Part shown: positions 51,986 to 63,599 of the stretch, in pieces
How the letters are laid out: the number at the start of each line of letters is the position of its first letter
Numbering within the stretch: position 1 is the stretch's first letter
Assembly (NCBI GenBank): GCA_036971475.1
Contig: JBAIZL010000010.1
Coordinates: 6,545,131 to 6,609,130, forward strand
Source of the DNA: Prosapia bicincta
Taxonomy: Eukaryota; Arthropoda; Insecta; Hemiptera; Cercopidae
Length of the DNA stretch: 64,000 bases
Direction of reading: 5' to 3'
Program-made: the position numbers and the translations under genes
The notes under the pieces: model-generated
What the model saw: the letters and a program-made list of their open reading frames with translations, nothing else
Told to the model about the DNA's origin: nothing
Database searches by the model: none

Positions 51986-52838
51986 CTACTATAAAATATT
52001 TATAGCTCTTATTTTATTGTTCAACTTGCAACATTTAAACGAATAAAATACTTGTCAGAATCACTAATTTACCGATATATTGAGCTAAGTAGAACTTGAT
52101 CGTTCTCAAAATAATTTATATATACTAGTCTTTTCGTTTCACTTTTCAAAGAAACTAAAATGTTGTTAGGTGTAGCATAAGAAATAATGAGCTCCATATA
52201 TAGTCTTACTAAAGTTAATAATACTAAGCTAAACACTTAGCCCAGGTATATTTATCACTTTATGTTTTCTACTATATTTAAAAATTTGTATAATTACTTG
52301 TTTAAATAATTAAAAATTACATATTAAATATATCATTATAATTAAATATATTTGAGTTGATATAAATAAAATACTTGACTGCTCCACTTAGTAACATACG
52401 TAGCAGGCGAGCTTTGCACTAAACCTCGGAAAACAATGCAGTGATCCATTGGTGAAGAAACCAAATTAAAAAAATTTGTGTAAGGTTGTCTGGGTAGTGA
52501 ATTATTTTCATTAATAAGAAAGGGAAAAATTTATACCTTAAAATACATTAAGTATCGAATTAAAAATTTTTTCCACTTAAATAAAAAAAAATTATATTAA
52601 AAATGATTTCTGCTTATAAAATATTAAAATGACGAACAAACTGAAAGACATCGGTTAATGCAACCGTTTGTCCAGGTAAGCGCATTACGCAAGAAACTGT
52701 GCCTCAACTTTGCCAATAACTTACTCCGGGTATTACAATGCAAAGCAATAAGGCGGAGACAACGGCGCCAGAGTTTGCAAAGTATCAATAACACAAGTTT
52801 AGGCTGATTCCACGAACTTTCCAAAAGCAATAGCTGTT

Positions 52839-52873
<35 letters not shown>

Positions 52874-53394
52874 TCGCACGGTCGGGTGTACCGAAATTAG
52901 ATGCTTTGAGATTTACTTAATGAGGAAATAAAAATGCGTTTCTAAACACTTCACGAGAAGTTTTCGTAGTTCTGAATTGATTATTGTGTTACGAAACAAT
53001 TAAATAATACAAACACTGATTTACAATCAATTATTTCTTCCTAAACGCGTTTCAATGAAAAAGTCATCATCATTATTTAAACTCTGTAAAATGAGTTTAA
53101 AACTATAACTTAGAAAATGGATTGTATTTTAATGTTTAGGTGTTGTATGTTGGATTAGATATTCTCAATAAGTATAATCGAAGTATAATGGTTTTGCTGT
53201 AATGAAATATTTTAGTAAATATGTAATTAACCCTTTTTGAGTTTATTTAAAGTTTGTACTTGTGAAATTTGAAAGTTCATTCACCAATTCCTGACAAGTT
53301 GGTCAGGATTTCGCATTCCATTATTTCTAAGTACATAACTGATTGATGTTAAAGATAATGTTATCGGTCCGAAACATTTTTTTCATTCCATATT
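51986..53394. other. Intergenic DNA
   Basis: Mostly AT-rich. 52630-52815 is GC-richer (AGCGCATTACGCAAGAAACT, AAGGCGGAGACAACGGCGCC) with a 68-codon minus frame of no recognised domain, and a 30-bp (CA)n follows at 52840. A minus-strand motif at 53045-53072 (GATGATGACTTTTTCATTGA, then AACGCG) is a decayed hammerhead-like copy. Confidence 0.45.
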
Positions 53395-53840
53395 TTTTAG
53401 TGCAATCTATTTATTCCCTAAAACGCCCTAATGTCAAATTTTAAATAAATAAAAGCATCCTAACCTCGTAAAGTAAAAAGAAGCTAAATCAGATAGACTC
53501 GGGTATCCACGGTTGGTGGATCACGAAAAAGTGTATTCTTCATTCCCCAGACGTAGGCGTCAGGTGGTGTAAGACCGAGTTAGTAGGCTGGGTAAGGAAA
53601 GTATGCCCGGGAGATGAGGTGCCAAATGTCTGTTGAAGGAAAGAAATGTTGTCTAAGGCAGCGTGGCTGATTGCGCCGTCTTGCTAGAACCATTTTGAAC
53701 GAAAAAGCAGGTTTCCGGCGCAACATAATTTTCTGATATCTCCTTTAAAATGATCAAGAATAACTATGTCTGAGAGAAGAGAACTACAGCTGATTCAGTT
53801 TCAGTGCTGTTTATATTTGCACATACGGTATTTCAAGTTA
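53395..53840 (-). mobile_element. Mariner-type DNA transposon relic, copy 2
   Basis: About 450 bp on the minus strand. The right end (53802-53837) matches the terminal repeat of the copy at 60555 (minus strand ...TATAAACAGCACTGAAACTG). The transposase remnant reads NLLFRSKWF, stop, QDGAISHAALDNISFLQQTF, then in other frames GHTFLTQPTNS and LHHLTPT. This is the QDG to PDLTPPDAY region around the second catalytic Asp of IS630-Tc1-mariner transposases. Only the C-terminal third remains, with stops and shifts. The left end is eroded. Confidence 0.75.
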
Positions 53841-56644
53841 CTGTAAGAGTATAATGCAGATAGCAACATAACCTACGAGTGATAAAAACATACTTATCCC
53901 TTAATTTAAATTACGTTTTTCTGAATAGAGATGAACATTGCATTTGATAATGGTTTATGTGTTGAAGTAACTTCGAAACAACCTCTAAGTGAGAAAAAAA
54001 ACAAGCGTTTTGCAATCAGAAATCTTCAAAACAAGATTCTTTGAACTTTAGATTGTTAGGCTCCGCCCTTTCGTTTAATATACCTAATACTGACGTCACG
54101 TTTACTGAATCACTCACGTTAAGCCTTTGTATAAGCTCCGTTTAAGAAGGCGCACTTCGATAAATAACTTCCAAATTCCACATCTTACAGTACTAAGTAC
54201 TCCTATATAACAAGAGCTTTCGTGAACGATCTCCTTAGAAACAAGTGAGGCGAAACCTGTGAAACATTATATTTACAAAAAAGATACACTATTTCCCTTC
54301 ATTCCATGCATTTTTATCGTCCAGTGTGTTACAAAAAGAATGACCCGAATGTAAATCGGTATATGTATTACAAAAGGTATTTGACATTAAAAAAAAATAT
54401 AAAAAGAGTAAAGTTTACAAAGATGTATCACAACCGTTTCGTGTCCTTCATTAGGTGTACGAATAGCATCCAGCCGATAGCTGAGGCAATTACAATTCGT
54501 GGCCAAAGAGTATTCTTCCAATAAAGTTACTACAGCTGATATTCTGGTGTTTTAAAGGAGGAACAGTAACAAGTTATTTGACATATACCACAAAATGTCA
54601 CAAAATTCCATGTCAGGTGACCAGGAGGCTAAGAGGGTACCGCAAAATGCTTTCTATCTGCGGACGCCATACCATGACAGCCTGACTGCAGACTGAAAGC
54701 CAGCGTTCGTTGAGACAACTAGGGTAGTTTTATAAAACTCTAGACCACGTCTATTACAGCTAGCGTGATTTAAGCTAATTGATTACAACTTATTATTTCA
54801 ATAGTAAAATATGTTAAAATCAATAATTTGAAATAATCAATATGTCAATAATTTTGAAACACCTTATAATAATATTTGGCGTTATATAAGTGATAATAGA
54901 GGTACAAATTCAATCACAACTTCAAACAAAGGCAAGTGATATTGAAATGACAACTTTTTAAACGAGCTATACATAAATAGGCCTACTTTAAAATATCTAG
55001 AGCAAGCTAACTGTGAGGACGAAAACCATAATATTGAAACAGTTTTAGGCAATTCTTAATATTATTTTGTTAATAAAAATAACATCATTTTGGAAACAAG
55101 GTTTATTTCAAAACGATCAATTCTTTTTAAATCGACATGTTAAGCAAGTTTGAATTTACTTTAAATAATAATATGTTTTCCTTCCCACCAATCATTCGTA
55201 ACAATTCCGTCCTTAGTTTGAACTTTTCACATAAAATAAACACAAAGACGAACTGATGTGTGAACGCTCTTGGAATTCTAAGAGTTTTGCCAATAACAAT
55301 TTGCAGCCGTCGCGTAGTGTTCAGGTAATAGCGTGTCACGTGACGAAGAGCAATACGTAATGAGTTCAATGCGGGAATCACTGCCGTTGTTCCAAGTCCT
55401 GGGTGCCACGCTGCGTGTTAGTCATTTGAAATTATACAAACGTTAAAATCTCTTCGCTCGTATATACGCCTATTATGTTTTAGAAAATATTCAAATAATT
55501 ACAAGATAGACATATTTATTGATTTTACGATAAGAGCTTTTGTTTAGTTTAATGCAAGTACGATTAGAGTTAGTTAATGGTTGCAGGCTTATTTTCTGCA
55601 ACGATAAGTTGTGATTTGATCAAGAGTACGTTTTATTAAATTTCCACTTAAACGTGATTAAGCTTTAAGACGAGTAGCTGATAGACATCTGTCCAGCCAC
55701 GGTTGGGAAAAGGTTCACTTCCAACAAGAAACCAGCCCATTTGATGCCTCAAGTCTGTCTTATCTCCAATGCCAAAGGATCATTATGTGCTTTCCTTAAT
55801 TCTAAATAAACCTGTATATCCTTTTACATAATTACAAGGGGTAGAATTAGTAATTACCTACTTACTAACCCTATAGAGAGTGAGTATACTGAGATATGCA
55901 ACCCCGCTTATATGATTCTACAATTTCCGTCTTTTATCGATATTAGGGGATTATTATTTCGTTTCCTTATTTCTAACTAATTAAATCTTCTCCATTTTAT
56001 TATAAGGCGTGGAACAGTGAAGAATAACATTTAGAATTGTACTGAAAATTTCAACGAAATCTTTGTAAGTTCAGAGTAATTTCTTCTAACTCATTGCAAC
56101 TCGTTTGAAAGGCATTTTAATATTAAACTAGAAAAAACAGTGATTTTTAATTAAGCTATAATTGTATAACTCTGTTATTGTATATTCTTTCCATAGTATG
56201 TAACTTTCTGTTATTTGCTGTTGTACTCTGACGTTACATGTTAGTCTATTTATGTTTAAATAGTATAAATAAATTATTTGTCTAAATGAACATTGTTTTC
56301 TCTGTATTTCAGTATCCCTACTAAATATTAGCTATAGGTATGAATATTTATGTGCCTATTGTATTTATAGAAGGCAATAGTTTGTGTACTAAATGTATTT
56401 ATTATCATTAGGAACTCTGTAGGGTTTAAAATATAAATGTCCATTATGCGTTAGGGCTGATGATGGTAACGATCTAGTTATCGAAACGCGCAGAATAAAA
56501 CATACTTTACTCGCAAAGCAGCCGTCTTTTATTTATAAAAGCCATTATAGTTATAATCGCAGAGGCGTATTATTATTTTAAAAATTATCTTCACCTTATT
56601 AGCTGTGTAGGGAGTAGGTCTATATGAGTTACGAGAAGTTGTAC
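53841..56644. other. Intergenic DNA
   Basis: No gene recognised. Two weak frames (54306-54524 plus; 55127-55381 minus, in a GC-richer patch) show no domain. The hammerhead-like motif at 56457 lies near the end, about 190 bp before the 20-bp array. Confidence 0.45.
56457..56492 (+). other. Hammerhead-like hairpin motif, best copy
   Basis: CTGATGA-T-GGTAAC-GATCTA-GTTATC-GAAA-CGCG. The stem GGTAAC/GTTATC pairs over 6 bp with one G-T. Both invariant boxes of a hammerhead core (CTGATGA and GAAA) are intact. One extra T lies between the first box and stem II, as in the other copies, which departs from the standard core. Helices I and III and a cleavage site were not assigned. Confidence 0.55.
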
Positions 56645-59335
56645 ATAATCCCCTACACTTGTACACAATCTCCTACACTTGTACACAATCTCCTACACTT
56701 GTACACAACCTCCTACACTTGTACACAATCTCCTACACTTGTACACAATCTCCTACACTTGTTCACAATCTCCTACACTTGTACACATCTCCTACACTTG
56801 TACACAATCTCCTACACTTGTACACAATCTCCTACACTTGTACACAATCTCCTACACTTGTACACAATCTCCTACACTTGTACACATCTCCTACACTTGT
56901 ACACAATCTCCTACACTTGTACACAATCTCCTACACTTGTACACAATCTCCTACACTTGTACACAATCTCCTACACTTGTACACAATCTCCTACACTTGT
57001 ACACAATCTCCTACACTTGTACACAATCTCCTACACTTGTACACAATCTCCTACACTTGTACACGTCTCCTACACTTGTACACAATCTCCTACACTTGTA
57101 CACAATCTCCTACACTTGTACACATCTCCTACACTTGTACACGTCTCCTACACTTGTACACAATCTCCTACACTTGTACACAATCTCCTACACTTGTACA
57201 CAATCTCCTACACTTGTACACATCTCCTACACTTGTACACAATCTCCTACACTTGTACACAATCTCCTACACTTGTACACTATCTCCTACACTTGTACAC
57301 AATCTCCTACACTTGTACACAATCTCCTACTCTTGTTCACAATCTCCTACACATGTACACAATCTCTTACACTTGTACACAATCTCCTACACTTGTACAC
57401 AATCTGCTACACTTGTACACAATCTCCTACACTTGTACACAATCTCCTACACTTGTACACAATCTCCTACACTTGTACACAATCTCCTACACTTGTACAC
57501 AATCTCCTACACTTGCACACAATCTCCTACACTTGTACACAATCTCCTACACTTGTACACAATCTCCTACACTTGTACACAATCTCCTACACTTGTACAC
57601 ATCTCCTACACTTGTACACAATCTCCTACACTTGTACACAATCTCCTACACTTGTACACATCTCCTACACTTGTACACAATCTCCTACACTTGTACACAA
57701 TCTCCTACACTTGTACACAATCTCCTACACTTGTACACATCTCCTACACTTGTACACAATCTCCTACACTTGTACACAATCTCCTACACTTGTACACAAT
57801 CTCCTACACTTGTACACAACCTCCTACACTTGTACACAATCTCCTACACTTGTACACAATCTCCTACACTTGTTCACAATCTCCTACACTTGTACACATC
57901 TCCTACACTTGTACACAATCTCCTACACTTGTACACAATCTCCTACACTTGTACACAATCTCCTACACTTGTACACAATCTCCTACACTTGTACACATCT
58001 CCTACACTTGTACACAATCTCCTACACTTGTACACAATCTCCTACACTTGTACACAATCTCCTACACTTGTACACAATCTCCTACACTTGTACACAATCT
58101 CCTACACTTGTACACAATCTCCTACACTTGTACACAATCTCCTACACTTGTACACAATCTCCTACACTTGTACACGTCTCCTACACTTGTACACAATCTC
58201 CTACACTTGTACACAATCTCCTACACTTGTACACATCTCCTACACTTGTACACGTCTCCTACACTTGTACACAATCTCCTACACTTGTACACAATCTCCT
58301 ACACTTGTACACAATCTCCTACACTTGTACACATCTCCTACACTTGTACACAATCTCCTACACTTGTACACAATCTCCTACACTTGTACACTATCTCCTA
58401 CACTTGTACACAATCTCCTACACTTGTACACAATCTCCTACTCTTGTTCACAATCTCCTACACATGTACACAATCTCTTACACTTGTACACAATCTCCTA
58501 CACTTGTACACAATCTGCTACACTTGTACACAATCTCCTACACTTGTACACAATCTCCTACACTTGTACACAATCTCCTACACTTGTACACAATCTCCTA
58601 CACTTGTACACAATCTCCTACACTTGTACACAATCTCCTACACTTGTACACAATCTCCTACACTTGTACACAATCTCCTACACTTGTACACAATCTCCTA
58701 CACTTGTACACATCTCCTACACTTGTACACAATCTCCTACACTTGTACACAATCTCCTACACTTGTACACATCTCCTACACTTGTACACAATCTCCTACA
58801 CTTGTACACAATCTCCTACACTTGTACACAATCTCCTACACTTGTACACATCTCCTACACTTGTACACAATCTCCTACACTTGTACACAATCTCCTACAC
58901 TTGTACACTATCTCCTATACTTGTACACAATCTCCTACACTTGTACACAATCTCCTACTCTTGTTCACAATCTCCTACAAATGTACACAATCTCTTACAC
59001 TTGTACACAATCTCCTACACTTGTACACAATCTGCTACACTTGTACACAATCTCCTACACTTGTACACAATCTTCTACACTTGTACACAATCTCCTACAC
59101 TTGTACACAATCTCCTACACTTGTACACAATCTTCTACACTTGTACACAATCTCCTACACTTGTACACAATCTCCTACACTTGTACACAATCTCCTACAC
59201 TTGTACACAATCTCCTACACTTGTACACAATCTCCTACACTTGTACACAATCTCCTACACTTGTACACAATCTCCTACACTTGTACACAATCTCCTACCC
59301 TTGTACACAATCTCCTACACTTGTACACAATCTCC
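56645..59335 (+). repeat. 20-bp minisatellite array (about 135 units)
   Basis: Unit TCCTACACTTGTACACAATC, with 19-bp variants TCCTACACTTGTACACATC and TCCTACACTTGTACACGTC. Marker variants show a 1111-bp higher-order repeat: ACACAACCTCC at 56704 and 57815, CTACTCTTGTTCAC at 57328 and 58439, and then a third, shorter copy of the same marker at 58956 (517 bp later). All three plus-strand frames stay open for about 890-930 codons because no stop arises in any phase of the unit. This is a property of the repeat and not evidence of a gene. Confidence 0.97.
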
Positions 59336-60554
59336 AATATCCACTACCTGGCTTTAGACGTGCCTCCTTTAATTCTATCTGTATTTAAAAACCTTTCCCC
59401 TTCAAGGAGACGATATTAATACTGGGTGATTTCACTAGAACTACAAAATCTTATCTTCTTTACGATAAGAATAGGAGCAATAAAAAAACGGATTATTTCC
59501 TATGTTCTTTCTTGTTCATTGGGAGAATTTATTGATACATTGCTTTACCGATATCGAGAGAATTTGACGGTATGAAGGAGAGACAGCTTGTTCAATATAA
59601 ATCTTACAATAGGACGGAATACAAGTATAAACATTATGAAGCCAAAACCAACTTATCACGTGGCGTTAAATAGAGAACGAAACTTTCATCCTATTGCTAG
59701 TTAAAATAAAGATTAAGTTAGAATTATAGAAAACAAATTGTTCTAAACTTTATTAGTTGAAAATTAAAAAAACCTTTTATTCAATGAGCTAACGTTTTTA
59801 AATGGTATTGCTATGAGTAATTGGTCAAGGTAACATTAACCTTATTTTACTTCTCATGACCAGTAACTTAGATAAAATGATTCCAAACAAATGAAAAAAT
59901 GAGATTCTGCATTCATTGATAACATTAAAATTTTTAAATGAAATAATTAATTACCTATAATAAAAATAATTGAGCTACTTAAAATTGTATAGGCCTATTA
60001 ATAAAAAAATTATTCCTATTTCAGTTGAGCAAAAGAAATAGTTTTGACATAATTAAGACAAAAAGACCTCTCGAATAATATCCGGCGAATATTGTGGTGA
60101 ATTAAACAAAGGGTCATTAGGAAGTGTTGAAATTAATTATTGAATGTGATTTAGTGACATATATTTCTTCTGGTTGTTTTGGAACCAACTGTGAGGAATT
60201 TTAATATCACACAAACACTCATCAACCCTATATTATTTTTAGCCTTATGTACGTTTCGGTTGAAAAGCAACCCTCCTCAGAGGCTACCTAAAAGGATTAG
60301 GTTTTTTTTATAGGCGTCTGTTATACATAGGTATAATAGAAAATCAATGAAGTTAAAAGCTGTTTGTGTATTAAAATTGATTATTTTTACCATTGTGTAC
60401 GTATCTTAAACGCACTGGTAATAAGTTACTATATTACTTTTCTAAAGAGTTAATAATTTGATAATATAGTAATTATAAAAATATTATAATTAATTTCATA
60501 GTGTATTTTACTAAATGTTTAATAAAAATACAACGCTAAGTATAGTGAAAATAA
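59336..60554. other. AT-rich intergenic DNA
   Basis: No gene. Contains the hammerhead-like motif at 60254-60280. Confidence 0.5.
60254..60280 (-). other. Hammerhead-like hairpin motif, well paired
   Basis: Minus strand: CTGAGGA-G-GGTTG-CTTTT-CAACC-GAAA-CGTAC. The stem GGTTG/CAACC is perfect. Position 7 of the hammerhead core is variable in the family, so CTGAGGA is acceptable. The extra base before the stem is again present. Confidence 0.55.
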
Positions 60555-61305
60555 TTACCAAATGCGCCAAAACAAACAGTACTGACTGAATCAGCTTTAG
60601 CTGCCTTCTCGATCAGATGTACCGACTTTTAATTGTTGCTGCATGTTATACGTCTTGACAGTGTTGTACAGAGGGCACAGAATATTAGGCGTGTAACCAT
60701 TTGGTCGGTAAGAGTCATAACTGTTCATACTTTGTTGAAGACAATAATGGAAATCCTTTTACTGTAAATCGGGATCGATATAGGGTCATCCTAGGTCGTA
60801 TTTTAGGAGACCTCAGGAGATTCCTTTGTGACAGAAACTTGCCTTTTCATTCACAATAGTTCCAGCAAGATGGCAAAACAGCCTTACTGCCTTAAACAAC
60901 ATTACTGTCCTTCAAGAAACTTTTACAACCGCCTCATCTCCCTTAGGACAAACTTTCCTTACCCAACTCACTACCCCGATCTTACACCACCTGACGCCTA
61001 CCATCTGCGGATGATAAAGAACCAAGGTTTTCCGTGATGACTCACCAAAAACCATCGTCCAACTACAGGAAAAAATAACCATGTGTATAACGAGTACTAA
61101 ACAACCCCTCTTCACTAAAATGATGTAAAACCTTTAAGAAATGTGTTGCCTCAATTTGAATTAAGGCCATACAGGACATGTTTATACCCGAGTCTAACCG
61201 TTTCAGCTTCTTTTTAGTTGTGTCTTTGTAAAACTATATAAACAAAATAAAATCCTAAAACTCTTTCAGTACTGTTTATTTTGGCCATACGTTATTTTAG
61301 CGGAT
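60555..61305 (+). mobile_element. Mariner-type DNA transposon, internally deleted copy 1
   Basis: About 750 bp. The left terminal repeat at 60562-60584 (GCGCCAAAACAAACAGTACT) is the inverse of 61267-61290 (CAGTACTGTTTATTTTGGCC). The sequence just inside the left end (GACTGAATCAGCTTTAG) also matches copy 2. Only the C-terminal part of the transposase remains between the ends, so the N-terminal DNA-binding region has been deleted. Exact outer ends and TA target duplication are not certain. Confidence 0.8.
60697..61180 (+). pseudogene. Mariner-type transposase, C-terminal remnant
   Basis: In one frame from about 60720: YFVEDNNGNPFTVNRDRYRV, then a stop replacing Trp before FQQDG at 60860, the region of the second catalytic Asp. 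After a shift the next frame gives LISLRTNFPYPTHYPDLTPP then DAYHLRMIKNQGF, and after another shift DSPKTIVQLQEKI and GHTGHVYTRV. This order matches the DDE region of IS630-Tc1-mariner transposases common in arthropods. At least two frameshifts and several stops make it dead. Confidence 0.85.
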
Positions 61306-63599
61306 CTAAAGTTCAAGTTTAAGCTTGATTCGGGTTATTTTTGAGAAGGTATTAAATAGAAACTCTTTATGATTAAATTTTATGCGCTTGGTTGTATTAA
61401 TTGCTGCTCATATTGAGACTGTATGAGTCTTTTCCGTAATAGGAAAAGTATACTGCAGTAATTTAAGCAACTGTGTTACAGGATGTCGTTTTACACGATG
61501 ACTGTACAAGCGTTGAAGTTATTAAGAAATAATTAAATTGTTTTAGTGATAGCAAAGTTAAATATAAAAGCTGTTACTTGGTATATATATTTGGAAACCA
61601 GGTAGTTATGCCTTTAGTTAAACATTCACGAGTAATTTTACCTTAGCAAATTGTCTTCACTTTTACACATACAAGCAAAACTCTTTAGGGTTTGTCATGG
61701 ACATTTCTACCACTTAATAACTACATACACATAGTTACTTTAACTTGTCTAGGTTGACTTACTGAAGTAATCCTTGTTATACAGTCCCTACTTCTGACGG
61801 TTAGTTGGCTTCTTTTGTCTATAACACGTTTACCTAGCCCTTTTTTCACAAATCGTTTCAACGGCTTATTTTATTCTAATATTACACAGTTTTATGTTCC
61901 TTGGTGTAAATTCTAAATTCAGTGCTGTAAATTACACTGTGAATGGGAACGCCACACTTATTGAGCTTGAGGGACTTTTTCTGAGATTATAGTTTTTGGT
62001 AAAACTAGTTGTCATTAAACCAATTGTAAAGTAGAGTCTTAACTTTCGGCGGTAGTTTATAAAAAAGAGTTTTTAAAAAGAATTACATTACATTTAACTG
62101 GACATCTTAATTAGAGGATGTCTTGTTTCTAGGGCGTTACTATCTTCTACTTCATCACCTTTCTTTTTTCGCAGAAACCTTTCACAAATAACGCAAATGG
62201 TTAATGTCTTCAAGTAAACTCACGGGTAGGTTTATGCCCACCTATGGCCAAATTCCGAAGAGTTCTGGAAAAACGGTCGAAACCTTAGAGCCTGGTGAGA
62301 GTCCGTCTCGTCCTAGGAGCCAGTACAGATCTCATGGTAAGGTCGTAAGACGCATGCATACTGGCACCACAGGTCGTGGCACCAAGACCCCTCCTCCGTC
62401 TCTTGCCTGATGCTAGTCACCCGGGCGGGAGAGGTTGGATTCGTGGAGGGGTGGATCCAAAATGCTTGATTGTAGTTTCTTCCTACCATTCATCTATCGT
62501 TGTGCTGTTAGTAACTTAGAGCTAAGAGCAGAAATGTTTCGTACTCTAAGTCATAAGTCTTCTACTTTTCACCATATTTCTTTCTTCATACAAAACCTTT
62601 CACAACAACACCATTGGTCACGTATTCAAGTAAAGGCAGTACAAGAGATTCCATTCACTGCAACACGGTAAAAACGTGACCTTTAAAAGTTACTCGATTA
62701 GTCGAATAATTCTTGAATAATGTACAAAAGAATTACCAACTCAGGATTCGAATATATATTGTTTAAACACATAAATGTTAGAATAATAAAAACAGGCGCT
62801 ATGAAGAAAAGACAAAAATATTTAAGATAGCTAAACAACAACTATATGAAGAAAAAGGTTAGCTGTGTAACAATAACAGCAGATAATAATGGCCACACAG
62901 AAAAAGAAACCATCCCGTCATCTGGAAATAAGCTTGTAATTAGGTGTAAAAATAACCAAAATTAAAATTTGACCCTCTAAGATAAGTTCTAAGAGTACGA
63001 ACAAGAAATGAGTTTTGAAAATTAAAATAATAATTAAAGAGATTTTTGTAATTTGGAAAACATGGAACTTATTACATTTATTGCTTCTTCCGCTCTTCAT
63101 TTTCCTTCTCGTATGAAATAATATTTGATTTGCAAATTAATTCGAAAGCACAAGTTGACAATGTCAATCTTTTAAAGTGAACAACTTTATCATCGAAAAA
63201 AAATGTAGAATTATAAATTTCAATATTTGCGTTAATCTAAATATAACGCATAAGACAACGTTAGGGAGAAAAGAATATTTTCTTTTTTTGTGTTGTATTT
63301 TGAAGATGAAACTTTACGTAAGGAACGCAAAAAATGCTAGAACTTAGAAATAGATTAAATTTTAAAAGAAACTTATCGGGAAACGTGATGTTTTATGCTG
63401 AGTAATCATTAGTGAAGTTTTATTCTAAACTGACTTTAAGTACAAGCCCAAGGAGTTGTTTAGATTACAATATTTCAATAAGAAAGTCTTGCCGATCGAT
63501 TACACTTATAGGAAAATCAAGAAGTTTAACTCGTTACATTAATACTCGAATATCTGATTTATATAGGCAGAGCAGTGCAAACATTCAGGCAAACACCTA
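61306..63599. other. Intergenic DNA with a GC-rich island and local duplication
   Basis: 62147-62220 and 62560-62635 are imperfect direct copies (CTTCTACTTCATCACCTTTC then AACCTTTCACAA; CTTCTACTTTTCACCATATT then AACCTTTCACAA) about 413 bp apart. Between them, 62220-62470 is GC-rich (GTCGTGGCACCAAGACCCCT) with a 68-codon frame of no recognised domain. The rest is AT-rich with nothing recognised. Confidence 0.5.

Noticed and set aside
54215..54450. Minus-strand ACGAAAGCTC and ACGAAACGG strings resembling the hairpin family
   Set aside because: The first box and the stem are too degraded to separate from chance.
55127..55381. 84-codon minus frame in a GC-richer patch
   Set aside because: No recognised domain, no splice context, and the length is not exceptional.
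56624..59419. Three overlapping plus frames of about 890-930 codons
   Set aside because: The 20-bp unit has no stop in any phase, so all three frames are open by necessity. No unique domain or signal is present.
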